Of a stretch of DNA of 64,000 nucleotides, positions 26,664-33,927 are shown piece after piece (the first letter of the stretch is position 1; each line of letters opens with the position of its first letter). A model generated the notes under the pieces. That model was not told the origin of the DNA, made no database searches, and worked only from the letters and a program-made list of their open reading frames with translations. The stretch comes from Massilia aurea (lineage in GTDB: Bacteria > Pseudomonadota > Gammaproteobacteria > Burkholderiales > Burkholderiaceae_D), in NCBI RefSeq assembly GCF_014200505.1, contig NZ_JACHBX010000001.1, positions 992,001 through 1,056,000 of the forward strand, given 5' to 3'. Position numbers and translations under genes: made by a program.

Positions 26664-27530
26664 TCAGCGTCGGCCCGGCTGACGCACTACCTTGGCCAGC
26701 GCATCCTGCAGCTGGTCGATTTCATACGGTTTTTGCAGCGACTGGTACGGGAACTCGAGGTGCCGCAGCAGCGTGTCGCCGTAGCCCGACGCGAAGATGA
26801 TCGACAGTGCCGGGTCGTCGCTGATGGCGCGCTGCACCAGTTCGACGCCGGACATGCCGGGCAGGCTGACGTCGGAAAACAGCACGTCATAGCGCTGGCT
26901 CGCCAGCAGTGTCAGGGCATCGTCGGGATGCGCGACGCCGTCGGCTTCGTGGCCGAAGGCCTTGAGCATTTCGCACACCAGATACTGGGAGTCGACATTG
27001 TCTTCAACGACCAGGATGCGCAGGCCTGCATCGTCGACCGCTTCCTGGGCCGGCTGCGCGGTGGCCGGGGCCAGGGCGATCTGCACGCCACGCACGGTGC
27101 CGGTTTCGTCGCGCACCGGGGACAGGCGCAGGTCGAAACGGTTGTCGGCGTTGCCGTCGAGGCGGCGGAAGGTCAGGGCGGTGTCGGCCAGCACACCGGC
27201 CTCACCGCGCCAGGCCGCAGCCAGCGCCGCACCGGCCGCAGCCAGCGGTGGCGGCATCACGGGCGGCACCGAGCCGCCCGGCACGCGGCCATAGCCGGGG
27301 CCGGCCAGAGCGGCGTAGGCCTCATTGAATACCAGGACCGTTTCCGGTCCCCATACCAAGAGGGTCGGGAGCGACGAATTGAGCAACAAATCGCTGCACA
27401 ACCGCAGCGGCAACGGCCAGCGGGCAGCGTCGCCCAGGGCGGTCGTGCTCCAGTCGTAGGAAGCGGTGCTCCGGGCGGAAAGGTCGAGGTCGGGCATGGA
27501 TTGTTGTAAAAACGAAAATATGGGCGGCAT
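26664..27530 (-). CDS. PAS-receiver protein
   Basis: A 288-aa protein from ATG 27530 (27497 is an equally possible start). Residues 35-150 look like the PAS domain that opens many hybrid kinases (YDWSTTALGDAARWPLPLRL ... TLLVWGPETVLVFNEAYAAL), and residues 175-288 form a receiver (ILVVEDNVDSQYLVCEMLKA; VLFSDVSLPGMSGVELVQRA; QKPYEIDQL). It has no output domain or kinase core: a single-domain-type regulator fused to a sensor, possibly an intermediate for the hybrid kinase 160 bases downstream. Confidence 0.8.
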   Translation of the reverse strand: MPPIFSFLQQSMPDLDLSARSTASYDWSTTALGDAARWPLPLRLCSDLLLNSSLPTLLVWGPETVLVFNEAYAALAGPGYGRVPGGSVPPVMPPPLAAAGAALAAAWRGEAGVLADTALTFRRLDGNADNRFDLRLSPVRDETGTVRGVQIALAPATAQPAQEAVDDAGLRILVVEDNVDSQYLVCEMLKAFGHEADGVAHPDDALTLLASQRYDVLFSDVSLPGMSGVELVQRAISDDPALSIIFASGYGDTLLRHLEFPYQSLQKPYEIDQLQDALAKVVRQPGRR

Positions 27531-27569
27531 CCTACACCAAACGGGATGCACCTGCTCGGGCAACCGTGC

Positions 27570-27607
27570 GCGCAAAAAAAAGCCCGCTTCGTGAGAGGCG
27601 GGCTGAA
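27570..27607 (-). terminator. Terminator-like hairpin between the PAS-receiver and TonB receptor genes
   Basis: On the minus strand AGCCCGC / GCGGGCT with a 10-base loop is followed by eight T residues. No minus-strand gene ends here; it lies upstream of the PAS-receiver gene, so it may be a leader attenuator. Read on the plus strand it is a hairpin preceded by an A-tract at the head of the TonB receptor leader. Confidence 0.5.
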
Positions 27608-27649
27608 TCTATTTCCTAGGAGGAGAATAGAGGAGACAGTGCAATCATG
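27608..27649 (+). promoter_or_regulatory. Purine-rich leader with two Shine-Dalgarno-like tracts
   Basis: TCTATTTCCTAGGAGGAG followed by AATAGAGGAGACA carries two strong ribosome-binding tracts (27618-27624 and 27630-27635). TCTATT pairs with AATAGA, and TCC with GGA, so the first tract can be folded into a hairpin. An ATG lies at 27647, but its frame is not that of the TonB receptor, whose likely start is 130 bases further on. This suggests a regulatory leader or a short leader peptide. Confidence 0.4.
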
Positions 27650-27780
27650 CTGCATTGCGTCAAATCAGTCCAATTTATATTTCCAATAACCGTCATTGGT
27701 TTAATCAATATCCCGCGGATGTTGTCAAGAACCGCGTTGTGGCGTGTGCGCACTTGGTGCGATCGAGAAAATGTTCTACG

Positions 27781-29712
27781 ATGGCAACTATGCCACCTTT
27801 TTCGTTGTACGTTTGCGCCATTGCCGCACTGTTATCGACCGCCTATTCCTTTGATGCAAGCGCGCAGGATGGCTCGGGCCCGCTGCCGTGGGCCGATTAT
27901 TCGCTCGAGCAATTATCCGATATCGCCGTGACGTCCGTCTCGCGCCAGAGCGAGCCGCTGGCGCGCGCGGCGGCGTCGGTGTTCGTGATCAGCGCTGCGG
28001 ACATCGCCCGCTCGGGCGCGACCACGCTGCCCGAAGTGCTGCGGTTGGCGCCGAATCTCCAGGTTGCCCGCATCAATACCCATGAGTATGCGATCAGCGC
28101 CCGCGGATTTTTGTCGCCCCAGGCCAACAAGCTGCTCGTGATGATCGATGGCCGCAGCGTGTACTCGCCGTTGTTCTCGGGCGTGGTCTGGGAAATGCAG
28201 GATGTGGGGCTGGAAGACGTCGCGCGCATCGAGGTGGTCAGCGGGCCGGGCGGCACGGTATGGGGCACGAACGCCGTCAATGGCGTCATCAATATCATCA
28301 CACGCAGCGCGGCCGAGACCCACGGCGGCGTCGTCACGGCGCACGCCGGACCGGACGAGCATGGCGCCAGCGTCCGCTACGGCGGGCAGTTCGAGAACGG
28401 CCCGCACTGGCGCGTGTATGCCAGGCAAACGCGGATCGAGGCCGATCGCAGCGCGCCGGCTGACACCCCCGACAATCGCATGGCGCGCGAGCAGGCGGGC
28501 TTTCGTCTCGACTGGGAAGGCAGCGAACAGGATGTCACGCTCAGCGGCGATGTGTACCAGGGACGCCTGCGCAACACGTCCCTGTTATCGAGCGGGACGA
28601 TGTCCGGCGCCAATCTGCGGGCAGAGGTCCAGCGCGACCTCACTGATGCCGGCCAGGTGCGCATGCATGCGTGGCTCGATCAGACGCGCCGCAGCAAGCC
28701 GGGCGTGGGAATGCAACAGATCGACACGGTCGACGTCGAAGCCCAGCACCTGGTGCGCTTCGGTGAGCATGGCATCACCTGGGGCGGCGGCTATCGCAAC
28801 AGCCGCGACCAGATCGACGGCGGGCCCGTGCTGCGTTTCACGCCGGCGCGCCGCAACCTGCGCTGGTCGCACCTGTTCGTGCAGGATGAATTGACCCTGA
28901 CGCCGACGCTGCGCGCCGTGGCCGGCATGCGCGTCGAGCACAATGTATATACGGGCAGCGAGTTGCTGCCGAATCTGCGCCTGGCATGGGACGCGAGCGA
29001 CCAGGCAACGCTGTGGGCGGCCCTGTCGCGCACGGTGCGTGCGCCGTCGCGCATCGACCGTGATCTGTTTCTCGTCAATCCGGCTTCGCCGCGCCAGTTC
29101 CTGATCGCCGGCGGCGCTGACACGGTGGCGGAAACGGCGCGCGTGGCCGAACTGGGATACCGCGCCCAACCCATGCCGACGCTGTCGTATTCGGCCACGC
29201 TGTTCTATACCGACTTCGAACGGCTGCGTTCCCTGGAGCCGGCGACGCCCGGTGTGCGGTTGCCGTATGTCATCAACAGCCTGGGCAAGGGCAACTTGCG
29301 CGGCATCGAATTCTGGGCCAGCTGGCAGGCCGCGCGCGGCTGGCGCCTGCACGCCGGCGGGGTGCTGCAGGACGTCGACATGGGGCGCGAACCGGCCAGT
29401 CGCGACACCACCGGGTTGTCCGGCCTGGGCGGGAATGATCCCAACCTGACCTGGACCTTGCGCAGTGCGCACGATCTGAGCGAGCGCATCTGGGCAGATT
29501 TTTCACTCCGTTACGTCGCACGACTGCCGCAGCTGGCCGTGCCAAGTTATCATGAGCTCGACGCGCGGATCGCGTGGCAAGTGCGTCCCGATCTCGAGCT
29601 CGCGCTTGCCGGGCGCAATCTGTTGCATGCCCGCCACGCCGAATTTGTCGCGGCAGGCAGCCGCCAGTTGCTCGAGCGCACGGTGTTTGCCAGCGCCACG
29701 CTGCGTTTTTGA
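27781..29712 (+). CDS. TonB-dependent outer-membrane receptor
   Basis: A 643-aa receptor from ATG 27781 (ATG 27790 also possible): signal peptide MPPFSLYVCAIAALLSTAYS, a TonB-box-like start (DIAVTSVSRQSEPLARAAAS), plug domain (residues 55-165: VFVISAADIARSGATTLPEV; IEVVSGPGGTVWGTNAVNGV) and a 22-strand barrel ending in FASATLRF. The reading frame is open upstream to 27655 but without a plausible signal. It heads a three-gene set with YfiR and a hybrid kinase; receptors in such sets are thought to act in envelope sensing as much as in uptake. Substrate not evident. Confidence 0.87.
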   Translation: MATMPPFSLYVCAIAALLSTAYSFDASAQDGSGPLPWADYSLEQLSDIAVTSVSRQSEPLARAAASVFVISAADIARSGATTLPEVLRLAPNLQVARINTHEYAISARGFLSPQANKLLVMIDGRSVYSPLFSGVVWEMQDVGLEDVARIEVVSGPGGTVWGTNAVNGVINIITRSAAETHGGVVTAHAGPDEHGASVRYGGQFENGPHWRVYARQTRIEADRSAPADTPDNRMAREQAGFRLDWEGSEQDVTLSGDVYQGRLRNTSLLSSGTMSGANLRAEVQRDLTDAGQVRMHAWLDQTRRSKPGVGMQQIDTVDVEAQHLVRFGEHGITWGGGYRNSRDQIDGGPVLRFTPARRNLRWSHLFVQDELTLTPTLRAVAGMRVEHNVYTGSELLPNLRLAWDASDQATLWAALSRTVRAPSRIDRDLFLVNPASPRQFLIAGGADTVAETARVAELGYRAQPMPTLSYSATLFYTDFERLRSLEPATPGVRLPYVINSLGKGNLRGIEFWASWQAARGWRLHAGGVLQDVDMGREPASRDTTGLSGLGGNDPNLTWTLRSAHDLSERIWADFSLRYVARLPQLAVPSYHELDARIAWQVRPDLELALAGRNLLHARHAEFVAAGSRQLLERTVFASATLRF

Positions 29713-29719
29713 CGTGCGA

Positions 29720-30316
29720 ATGGATTTCATGACTATCAATCAACCAGCTTGTCTGCCGCGCCGCAGGGCGTGCCTGGCCTTGATGCTGCCGCTGCTGGCC
29801 AGCCTCGGCCTCGGCCTGCCTGCGCACGCGATCGTGGTCGACGCTGCGCCCGTACTCGAACGACGCGTCAAGGCCGCTTTTTTGTACAAGTTTTTGGGGT
29901 ATGCCGATTTTCCGGCCGGCTCGTTTGCCGATGCGACGACGCCGGTCAGCATTGGCGTGGTGGGCGCCGACGACATGGCGGCCGAGCTCACCCGGATTGC
30001 CGCCGGGCGCCTGGTGGCCGGGCGCATGATCACGGTGCGCGCGCTGCGCGAGCAGGATCTGGCGCAGCCGCTGCACGTGCTGTTTGTTGCCGGCCAGGAT
30101 GATGCGCGCGCCGCACGCCTGCTGCGCGCCGCCAATGCGCAGTTGACCGTGACCGAGTGCGATGGCGGGCTGCGCAGCGGCAGCGTCATCAATTTTACGA
30201 TCGTCGATGATCGGGTGCGTTTTGACGTCTCCCTCGATGCGGCGGAAAAGAAGAATGTAAAGCTCAGTTCGCGTCTGCTGACAGTGGCGAACCGTGTGCA
30301 AAAAGGAGCCACGTGA
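29720..30316 (+). CDS. YfiR-family periplasmic protein (DUF4154)
   Basis: A 198-aa protein with a signal peptide (RRRACLALMLPLLASLGLGLPAHA). The mature part has the YfiR/DUF4154 signature RRVKAAFLYKFLGYADFPAG at its start and ends in GSVINFTIVDDRVRFDVSLD-AAEKKNVKLSSRLL. In Pseudomonas, YfiR restrains the diguanylate cyclase YfiN from the periplasm; here the adjacent gene encodes a hybrid kinase, so YfiR probably inhibits or tunes that kinase. ATG 29720 or 29729. Its TGA shares one base with the kinase ATG. Confidence 0.87.
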   Translation: MDFMTINQPACLPRRRACLALMLPLLASLGLGLPAHAIVVDAAPVLERRVKAAFLYKFLGYADFPAGSFADATTPVSIGVVGADDMAAELTRIAAGRLVAGRMITVRALREQDLAQPLHVLFVAGQDDARAARLLRAANAQLTVTECDGGLRSGSVINFTIVDDRVRFDVSLDAAEKKNVKLSSRLLTVANRVQKGAT

Positions 30317-32208
30317 TGTCTATGCACGATACCGGCTCCGTGCGCAGCAAATTGATCCTCATGGCGGTGTCCACCACCGCAGTGGCGTTGCTGTGCGCGG
30401 GTATCGCCATGCTGTTGCTCGACCTGCGCACCTTCCAGCGCTACTGGATCGACGATCTGACCACCCAGGCCGACATCGTCGCCAGCGTGACTGCACCGGC
30501 CGTCTCGTTCAACGACCCGGCCGACGTGGCGCAGAGCCTGACCCTGCTGCGCGTGCGCCCGCAGATCGTGGCCGCGGCCGTATTCACCGCCAACGGCACG
30601 CGCTTTGCCACCTATGTGCGCAGCGGCGTCAAGGCCAGACTGCCCGAGCGGCCAGAGCCGGCTGGCTATCGCATCGAGCGCGGCGAAGTCGTCATGTACC
30701 ACGACATCGTCGAAAATGGCGACCGGGTCGGCACCGTCTACCTGCGTTCGCGCTATGGCGTGCTGGACCGTGCCCTGAGCTACGGTGCGATTCTTGGCGG
30801 CGTGCTGCTGGGCGCCCTCGTGATTGCCGCCATCGTCGCCTCGCGCCTGCAAGCATCGATCACGCGCCCGCTCGAAGCCGTGACCGATATCGCGCGCCAG
30901 GTCATGCTGCGGCGCGACTTCAGCCTGCGCGTGCCGGGCCACCAGAAGGGCGAGATCGGCGTACTGGTCGAAGCATTCAACGACATGCTGGCCGAGATCG
31001 GCCGTCGCTCGGACGCGCTGCAGACGGCCAACCGCACGCTCGAGCACGAGATGGACGTACGGCAGAAGGCCGAGGGCGCGCTGATCGTGGCAGACCGCCG
31101 CAAGGACGAGTTCCTCGCCACGCTGGCGCACGAACTGCGCAATCCGCTGGCACCGATCCGCACGGGGCTGGATATCCTGCGCATCCGCAGCGGCGACGCC
31201 CAGGCCACGCAGCGCGCGACCGACATCATGGAACGCCAGCTGCGCCAGATGGTGCGGCTGGTGGACGATCTGCTGGACGTCTCGCGCATCAATACCGGCA
31301 AGTTCACGATCAAGATGGGCCGGGTGGAGCTCAAGGCCGTCGTCAACGATGCACTCGAAGTGGTGCGCTCGTATATCGAACTGCACGGGCACGAACTGGT
31401 GCTCGAATTGCCCGACCGCCCCGTGTTCCTGCATGGCGATGCGACGCGTCTGGCCCAGGTGCTGTCGAACCTGCTCAACAATGCGGCCAAGTACACCAAC
31501 CGGGGCGGGCGCGTCGTGCTCAAGGGTGAGGTGGACGAGAACACCCTGATCCTCGAAGTGGCCGATACCGGCATCGGGCTGGCGCCGGAGATGCTCGACT
31601 CGGTGTTCGACATGTTCGTGCAGGTCGATTCGACGCTCGAACGCAGCAATGCCGGCCTGGGTGTGGGCCTGTCGCTGGCGCGCAAGCTCGTCGAGCTGCA
31701 TGGCGGCACGATCACGGCGCACAGCGAAGGCCTCGGCCATGGCAGCCGCTTTGTCGTGCGCCTGCCGATCGTGGTCGAACCGGAGCCGCCCACCAAGCCG
31801 ACCCCGGCCGCGTTCATCAGCGCCGAGAGCTACCGCATCCTGCTGGCCGACGACAACGTCGACTTCGTCAACAGCATCGGCGCGCTGCTCACGGCCATGG
31901 GGCACAGCGTGGTCATTACGCACAACGGACCCGATGCGCTGGCCGCCGCCGCGCGCTTCTGTCCGGACTACGCGTTTCTGGATATCGGCCTGCCACACAT
32001 GTCGGGTTACGACCTGGCGCGCGGGATCCGCAAGCTGCCCACCGGCGCACTGACCGTGCTGATCGCCGTCACGGGCTGGGGTCAGGAAAAAGACCGTCAG
32101 CTGGCGTTCGAGTCGGGCTTTGACCACCACATGGTCAAGCCGGTGCGCTTCGAGCAGATCGAGGAAATCCTGGGCAGCCGCAGCATCATCAAGAAGCTGC
32201 GTACCTGA
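30316..32208 (+). CDS. CHASE8-type membrane hybrid histidine kinase
   Basis: A 630-aa kinase. The first membrane helix is at residues 14-35, the periplasmic CHASE8-like domain at 36-155 (DLRTFQRYWIDDLTTQADIV), the second helix near 160-180, then HAMP (SITRPLEAVTDIARQVMLRR), HisKA with FLATLAHELRNPLAPIRTG near 275, HATPase_c (NLLNNAAKYTNRGG; VADTGIGLAPEM) and a receiver (ILLADDNVDFVNSIGALLTA; AFLDIGLPHMSGYDL). ATG 30316 is chosen because AAGGAG lies seven bases before it; GTG 30313 and ATG 30322 are alternatives. Coupled to yfiR by a one-base overlap. The periplasmic domain is the likely YfiR contact. Confidence 0.88.
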   Translation: MSMHDTGSVRSKLILMAVSTTAVALLCAGIAMLLLDLRTFQRYWIDDLTTQADIVASVTAPAVSFNDPADVAQSLTLLRVRPQIVAAAVFTANGTRFATYVRSGVKARLPERPEPAGYRIERGEVVMYHDIVENGDRVGTVYLRSRYGVLDRALSYGAILGGVLLGALVIAAIVASRLQASITRPLEAVTDIARQVMLRRDFSLRVPGHQKGEIGVLVEAFNDMLAEIGRRSDALQTANRTLEHEMDVRQKAEGALIVADRRKDEFLATLAHELRNPLAPIRTGLDILRIRSGDAQATQRATDIMERQLRQMVRLVDDLLDVSRINTGKFTIKMGRVELKAVVNDALEVVRSYIELHGHELVLELPDRPVFLHGDATRLAQVLSNLLNNAAKYTNRGGRVVLKGEVDENTLILEVADTGIGLAPEMLDSVFDMFVQVDSTLERSNAGLGVGLSLARKLVELHGGTITAHSEGLGHGSRFVVRLPIVVEPEPPTKPTPAAFISAESYRILLADDNVDFVNSIGALLTAMGHSVVITHNGPDALAAAARFCPDYAFLDIGLPHMSGYDLARGIRKLPTGALTVLIAVTGWGQEKDRQLAFESGFDHHMVKPVRFEQIEEILGSRSIIKKLRT

Positions 32209-32292
32209 GTGTGATGCGTCGTCTAGCAGGGCAGGGCAAGCCTGTCCTCTAGATGACGTGGTGATGTCGATGGCAATGTAAAAAAGCAGCGC

Positions 32293-32329
32293 GCAAAGAA
32301 AAATGGCTCAGAATTTCTTCTGAGCCATT
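32293..32329 (-). terminator. Terminator of tRNA-Arg copy 1
   Basis: On the minus strand AATGGCTCAGAA / TTCTGAGCCATT (12 bp, loop GAAA) followed by TTTCTTTG. Confidence 0.8.
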
Positions 32330-32341
32330 CTCTTGAAACTT

Positions 32342-32418
32342 TGGTGCGGCTGGCAGGAATCGAACCCACGACCCCTTGGTTCGTAGCCAAGTACTCTATC
32401 CAGCTGAGCTACAGCCGC
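32342..32418 (-). tRNA. tRNA-Arg (ACG), copy 1
   Basis: A 77-base gene on the minus strand with an encoded CCA. Acceptor GCGGCTG pairs with CAGCCGC; the D-arm is AGCTCAGCTGGATAGAGT, the anticodon arm CTTGGCTACGAACCAAG with anticodon ACG, and the T-arm GTGGGTTCGATTCCTGC. The A34 would be edited to inosine to read CGU, CGC and CGA. The same 77 bases recur three more times downstream. Confidence 0.96.
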
Positions 32419-32429
32419 CCGAAGCACGC

Positions 32430-32457
32430 ATTATAGCAGCATGTATCGGATTGGCAA
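32430..32457 (-). promoter_or_regulatory. Sigma-70 promoter of tRNA-Arg copy 1
   Basis: On the minus strand TTGCCA, 16 bases, TATAAT; the -10 box is 11 bases before the tRNA. Confidence 0.75.
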
Positions 32458-32532
32458 AGTCTGCCGTGTTTCAGTGTGGTCGCTTACCGGGAGACATCTC
32501 GACCGATCAGGAAGCAGCAGAAACTGACGCGC

Positions 32533-32568
32533 AAAAGAAAAATGGCTCAAAATTTCTTCTGAGCCATT
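32533..32568 (-). terminator. Terminator of tRNA-Arg copy 2
   Basis: On the minus strand AATGGCTCA / TGAGCCATT inside a longer nearly perfect stem, followed by TTTCTTTTG. Almost the same sequence as the terminator of copy 1. Confidence 0.78.
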
Positions 32569-32581
32569 CTCTTTGAAACTT

Positions 32582-32658
32582 TGGTGCGGCTGGCAGGAAT
32601 CGAACCCACGACCCCTTGGTTCGTAGCCAAGTACTCTATCCAGCTGAGCTACAGCCGC
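32582..32658 (-). tRNA. tRNA-Arg (ACG), copy 2
   Basis: Identical to copy 1 over all 77 bases including CCA; anticodon ACG. It lies 240 bases from copy 1, with its own promoter and terminator. Confidence 0.96.
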
Positions 32659-32669
32659 CCGAGGCACGC

Positions 32670-32698
32670 ATTATAGCGGGCTGTGGTGATCTTGGCAA
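32670..32698 (-). promoter_or_regulatory. Sigma-70 promoter of tRNA-Arg copy 2
   Basis: On the minus strand TTGCCA, 17 bases, TATAAT. Confidence 0.78.
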
Positions 32699-32739
32699 AT
32701 ACCTATCGGGAGATTGTTTCTGCCGGCGTCGGCGAGGCG

Positions 32740-33369
32740 TCAGATCCGTCGCAGGGCATCAATGACGACCGCATCGTTCGGATTGCCCAGCACCGTCTCC
32801 AGCAGCGCCATCGGCACCAAGTGCACGGCCTGGCTTTCCCAGCCCATCAGCGCCGGATTGCCGCCCAGGCGCCGCGCCAGGTAGTAGCGCGTGAGCGTTT
32901 GCGTGCGCCGGCAGTCGATCAGGTGCCGGACGATCTGCACGCGCAGACCGGATTCCTCGAACGCTTCACGGATCGCCGTCGCCTGCAGGCTGATGTCCGG
33001 GTCGACACGGCCCTTGGGGAAGGTGGCGTCATATCCGCCAAAGGCGTTCGACGGCGCCACGGCCCACACACGGCCATCGTCTTCCACGATCACGACGCCT
33101 GCAGCGGGCGCGAACCCTGCGGGCACAGCGAAGGGCGGCTCCTCGATGGCAGCCTGGCCGGGGACCGTTTGCCACTCGGCGGTGCTGGCCGGGATGTCGA
33201 GCCAGGGCGCAAACGGCACATCGTTCAGCGATGGGGGCAGGGCGCCGAGCGGAATCACGGTGGCGATGCTGGCCGGGTCATCCCAGGTGGCGGTGGCTGT
33301 TGGCGTCGACGGATGCGCGAGACGTACCGGCGCACCGTGCTCATCGGGTTGGGGATGGAAGGTGGTCAT
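32740..33369 (-). CDS. NUDIX hydrolase
   Basis: A 209-aa protein with a Nudix box GRVDPDISLQATAIREAFEE-SGL near residues 130-152. The REAFEESG core is intact, but the Glu expected seven positions into the box is Ile. Upstream of it, residues 75-125 hold FAPAAGVVIVEDDGRVWAVA. Family members hydrolyse nucleoside diphosphates linked to another group; the N-terminal 70 residues resemble no specific subclass, so the substrate is unknown. ATG 33369 is chosen; the longer frame to 33507 is only the tRNA-Arg sequence read through. It sits between tRNA copies 2 and 3 on the same strand. Confidence 0.82.
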   Translation of the reverse strand: MTTFHPQPDEHGAPVRLAHPSTPTATATWDDPASIATVIPLGALPPSLNDVPFAPWLDIPASTAEWQTVPGQAAIEEPPFAVPAGFAPAAGVVIVEDDGRVWAVAPSNAFGGYDATFPKGRVDPDISLQATAIREAFEESGLRVQIVRHLIDCRRTQTLTRYYLARRLGGNPALMGWESQAVHLVPMALLETVLGNPNDAVVIDALRRI

Positions 33370-33411
33370 TGGCGGAGAGTGTATTGGGAATAGCGCGTGA
33401 CACGAGCCCAA

Positions 33412-33446
33412 ATGCAATAAGGGCACTTCTTGCGAAGTGCCCTTAT
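33412..33446 (-). terminator. Terminator of tRNA-Arg copy 3
   Basis: On the minus strand ATAAGGGCACTTC / GAAGTGCCCTTAT (13 bp) with a 4-base loop, then TTGCATTTG. Confidence 0.75.
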
Positions 33447-33458
33447 CTTGAAAAGGTT

Positions 33459-33535
33459 TGGTGCGGCTGGCAGGAATCGAACCCACGACCCCTTGGTTCG
33501 TAGCCAAGTACTCTATCCAGCTGAGCTACAGCCGC
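33459..33535 (-). tRNA. tRNA-Arg (ACG), copy 3
   Basis: Identical to copies 1, 2 and 4 over 77 bases with encoded CCA; anticodon ACG. Confidence 0.96.
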
Positions 33536-33546
33536 CCAATGCGAGC

Positions 33547-33574
33547 ATTATAGCGGGCGCGGAGCATCTTGCAA
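33547..33574 (-). promoter_or_regulatory. Sigma-70 promoter of tRNA-Arg copy 3
   Basis: On the minus strand TTGCAA, 16 bases, TATAAT. Confidence 0.75.
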
Positions 33575-33623
33575 AGACTGATTATTCATTCGTCATCGCC
33601 GATACAACCGGCGCCCGGAAAAA

Positions 33624-33704
33624 GGCGCAGTCACGTTCAATGGAGGAGGGCTTTGAACTGATGAGCAGCCATCGGCGTCATCAACAGATAGCGTTGACAG
33701 CGCA
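33624..33704 (+). mobile_element. 81-bp miniature derivative (MITE) of the IS1595-family element
   Basis: The left 46 bases (GGCGCAGTCACGTTCAATGG ... GGGCTTTGAACTGATGAG) match the left end of the two full IS copies. The right 35 bases (CCATCGGCGTCATCAACAGA then TAGCGTTGACAGCGCA) match their right end, including the last codons and stop of the transposase. The middle is deleted. Flanks CGGAAAAA and AAGAAAAA agree at six of eight positions, a decayed target duplication. It abuts the T-tract of the tRNA-Arg copy 4 terminator, with its right end nearest the hairpin. It cannot move by itself but could be mobilised by the full copies. Confidence 0.8.
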
Positions 33705-33739
33705 AAGAAAAAGGGCCAGATCTCGCGATCTGGCCCTTC
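33705..33739 (-). terminator. Terminator of tRNA-Arg copy 4, abutted by the MITE
   Basis: On the minus strand AAGGGCCAGATC / GATCTGGCCCTT (12 bp) with loop GCGA, followed by TTTCTTT and then directly by the MITE end. Confidence 0.82.
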
Positions 33740-33747
33740 GTATTTTC

Positions 33748-33824
33748 TGGTGCGGCTGGCAGGAATCGAACCCACGACCCCTTGGTTCGTAGCCAAGTAC
33801 TCTATCCAGCTGAGCTACAGCCGC
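33748..33824 (-). tRNA. tRNA-Arg (ACG), copy 4
   Basis: Identical to the other three copies over 77 bases with encoded CCA; anticodon ACG. It is the promoter-proximal member of the array, divergent from the propeller kinase gene. Confidence 0.96.
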
Positions 33825-33835
33825 CCGAGGCACGC

Positions 33836-33864
33836 ATTATAGCAGCGACATTTTATTTCTGGAA
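33836..33864 (-). promoter_or_regulatory. Sigma-70 promoter of tRNA-Arg copy 4
   Basis: On the minus strand TTCCAG, 17 bases, TATAAT; the -35 box is weaker than at the other three copies. Confidence 0.6.
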
Positions 33865-33927
33865 GACTCAAATTATTTCACGGCAACAAAGTCCTCTGGT
33901 AGATTGATTGCAGCGCAAATCGATCGG

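Noticed and set aside
29740..32130. 796-aa minus-strand frame opposite yfiR and the hybrid kinase
   Set aside because: Antisense shadow with no motifs; the plus strand encodes recognisable domains throughout.
32216..32262. Imperfect long hairpin after the YfiR-linked kinase
   Set aside because: GTCGTCTAG/CTAGATGAC arms pair, but there is no T-tract and mismatches interrupt the stem, so I did not call a terminator.
33459..33796. Open frames beginning MATNQGVVGSIPASRT and LVRSQVLYPAELQPP
   Set aside because: These are the tRNA-Arg genes read as protein; the true features are the tRNAs.
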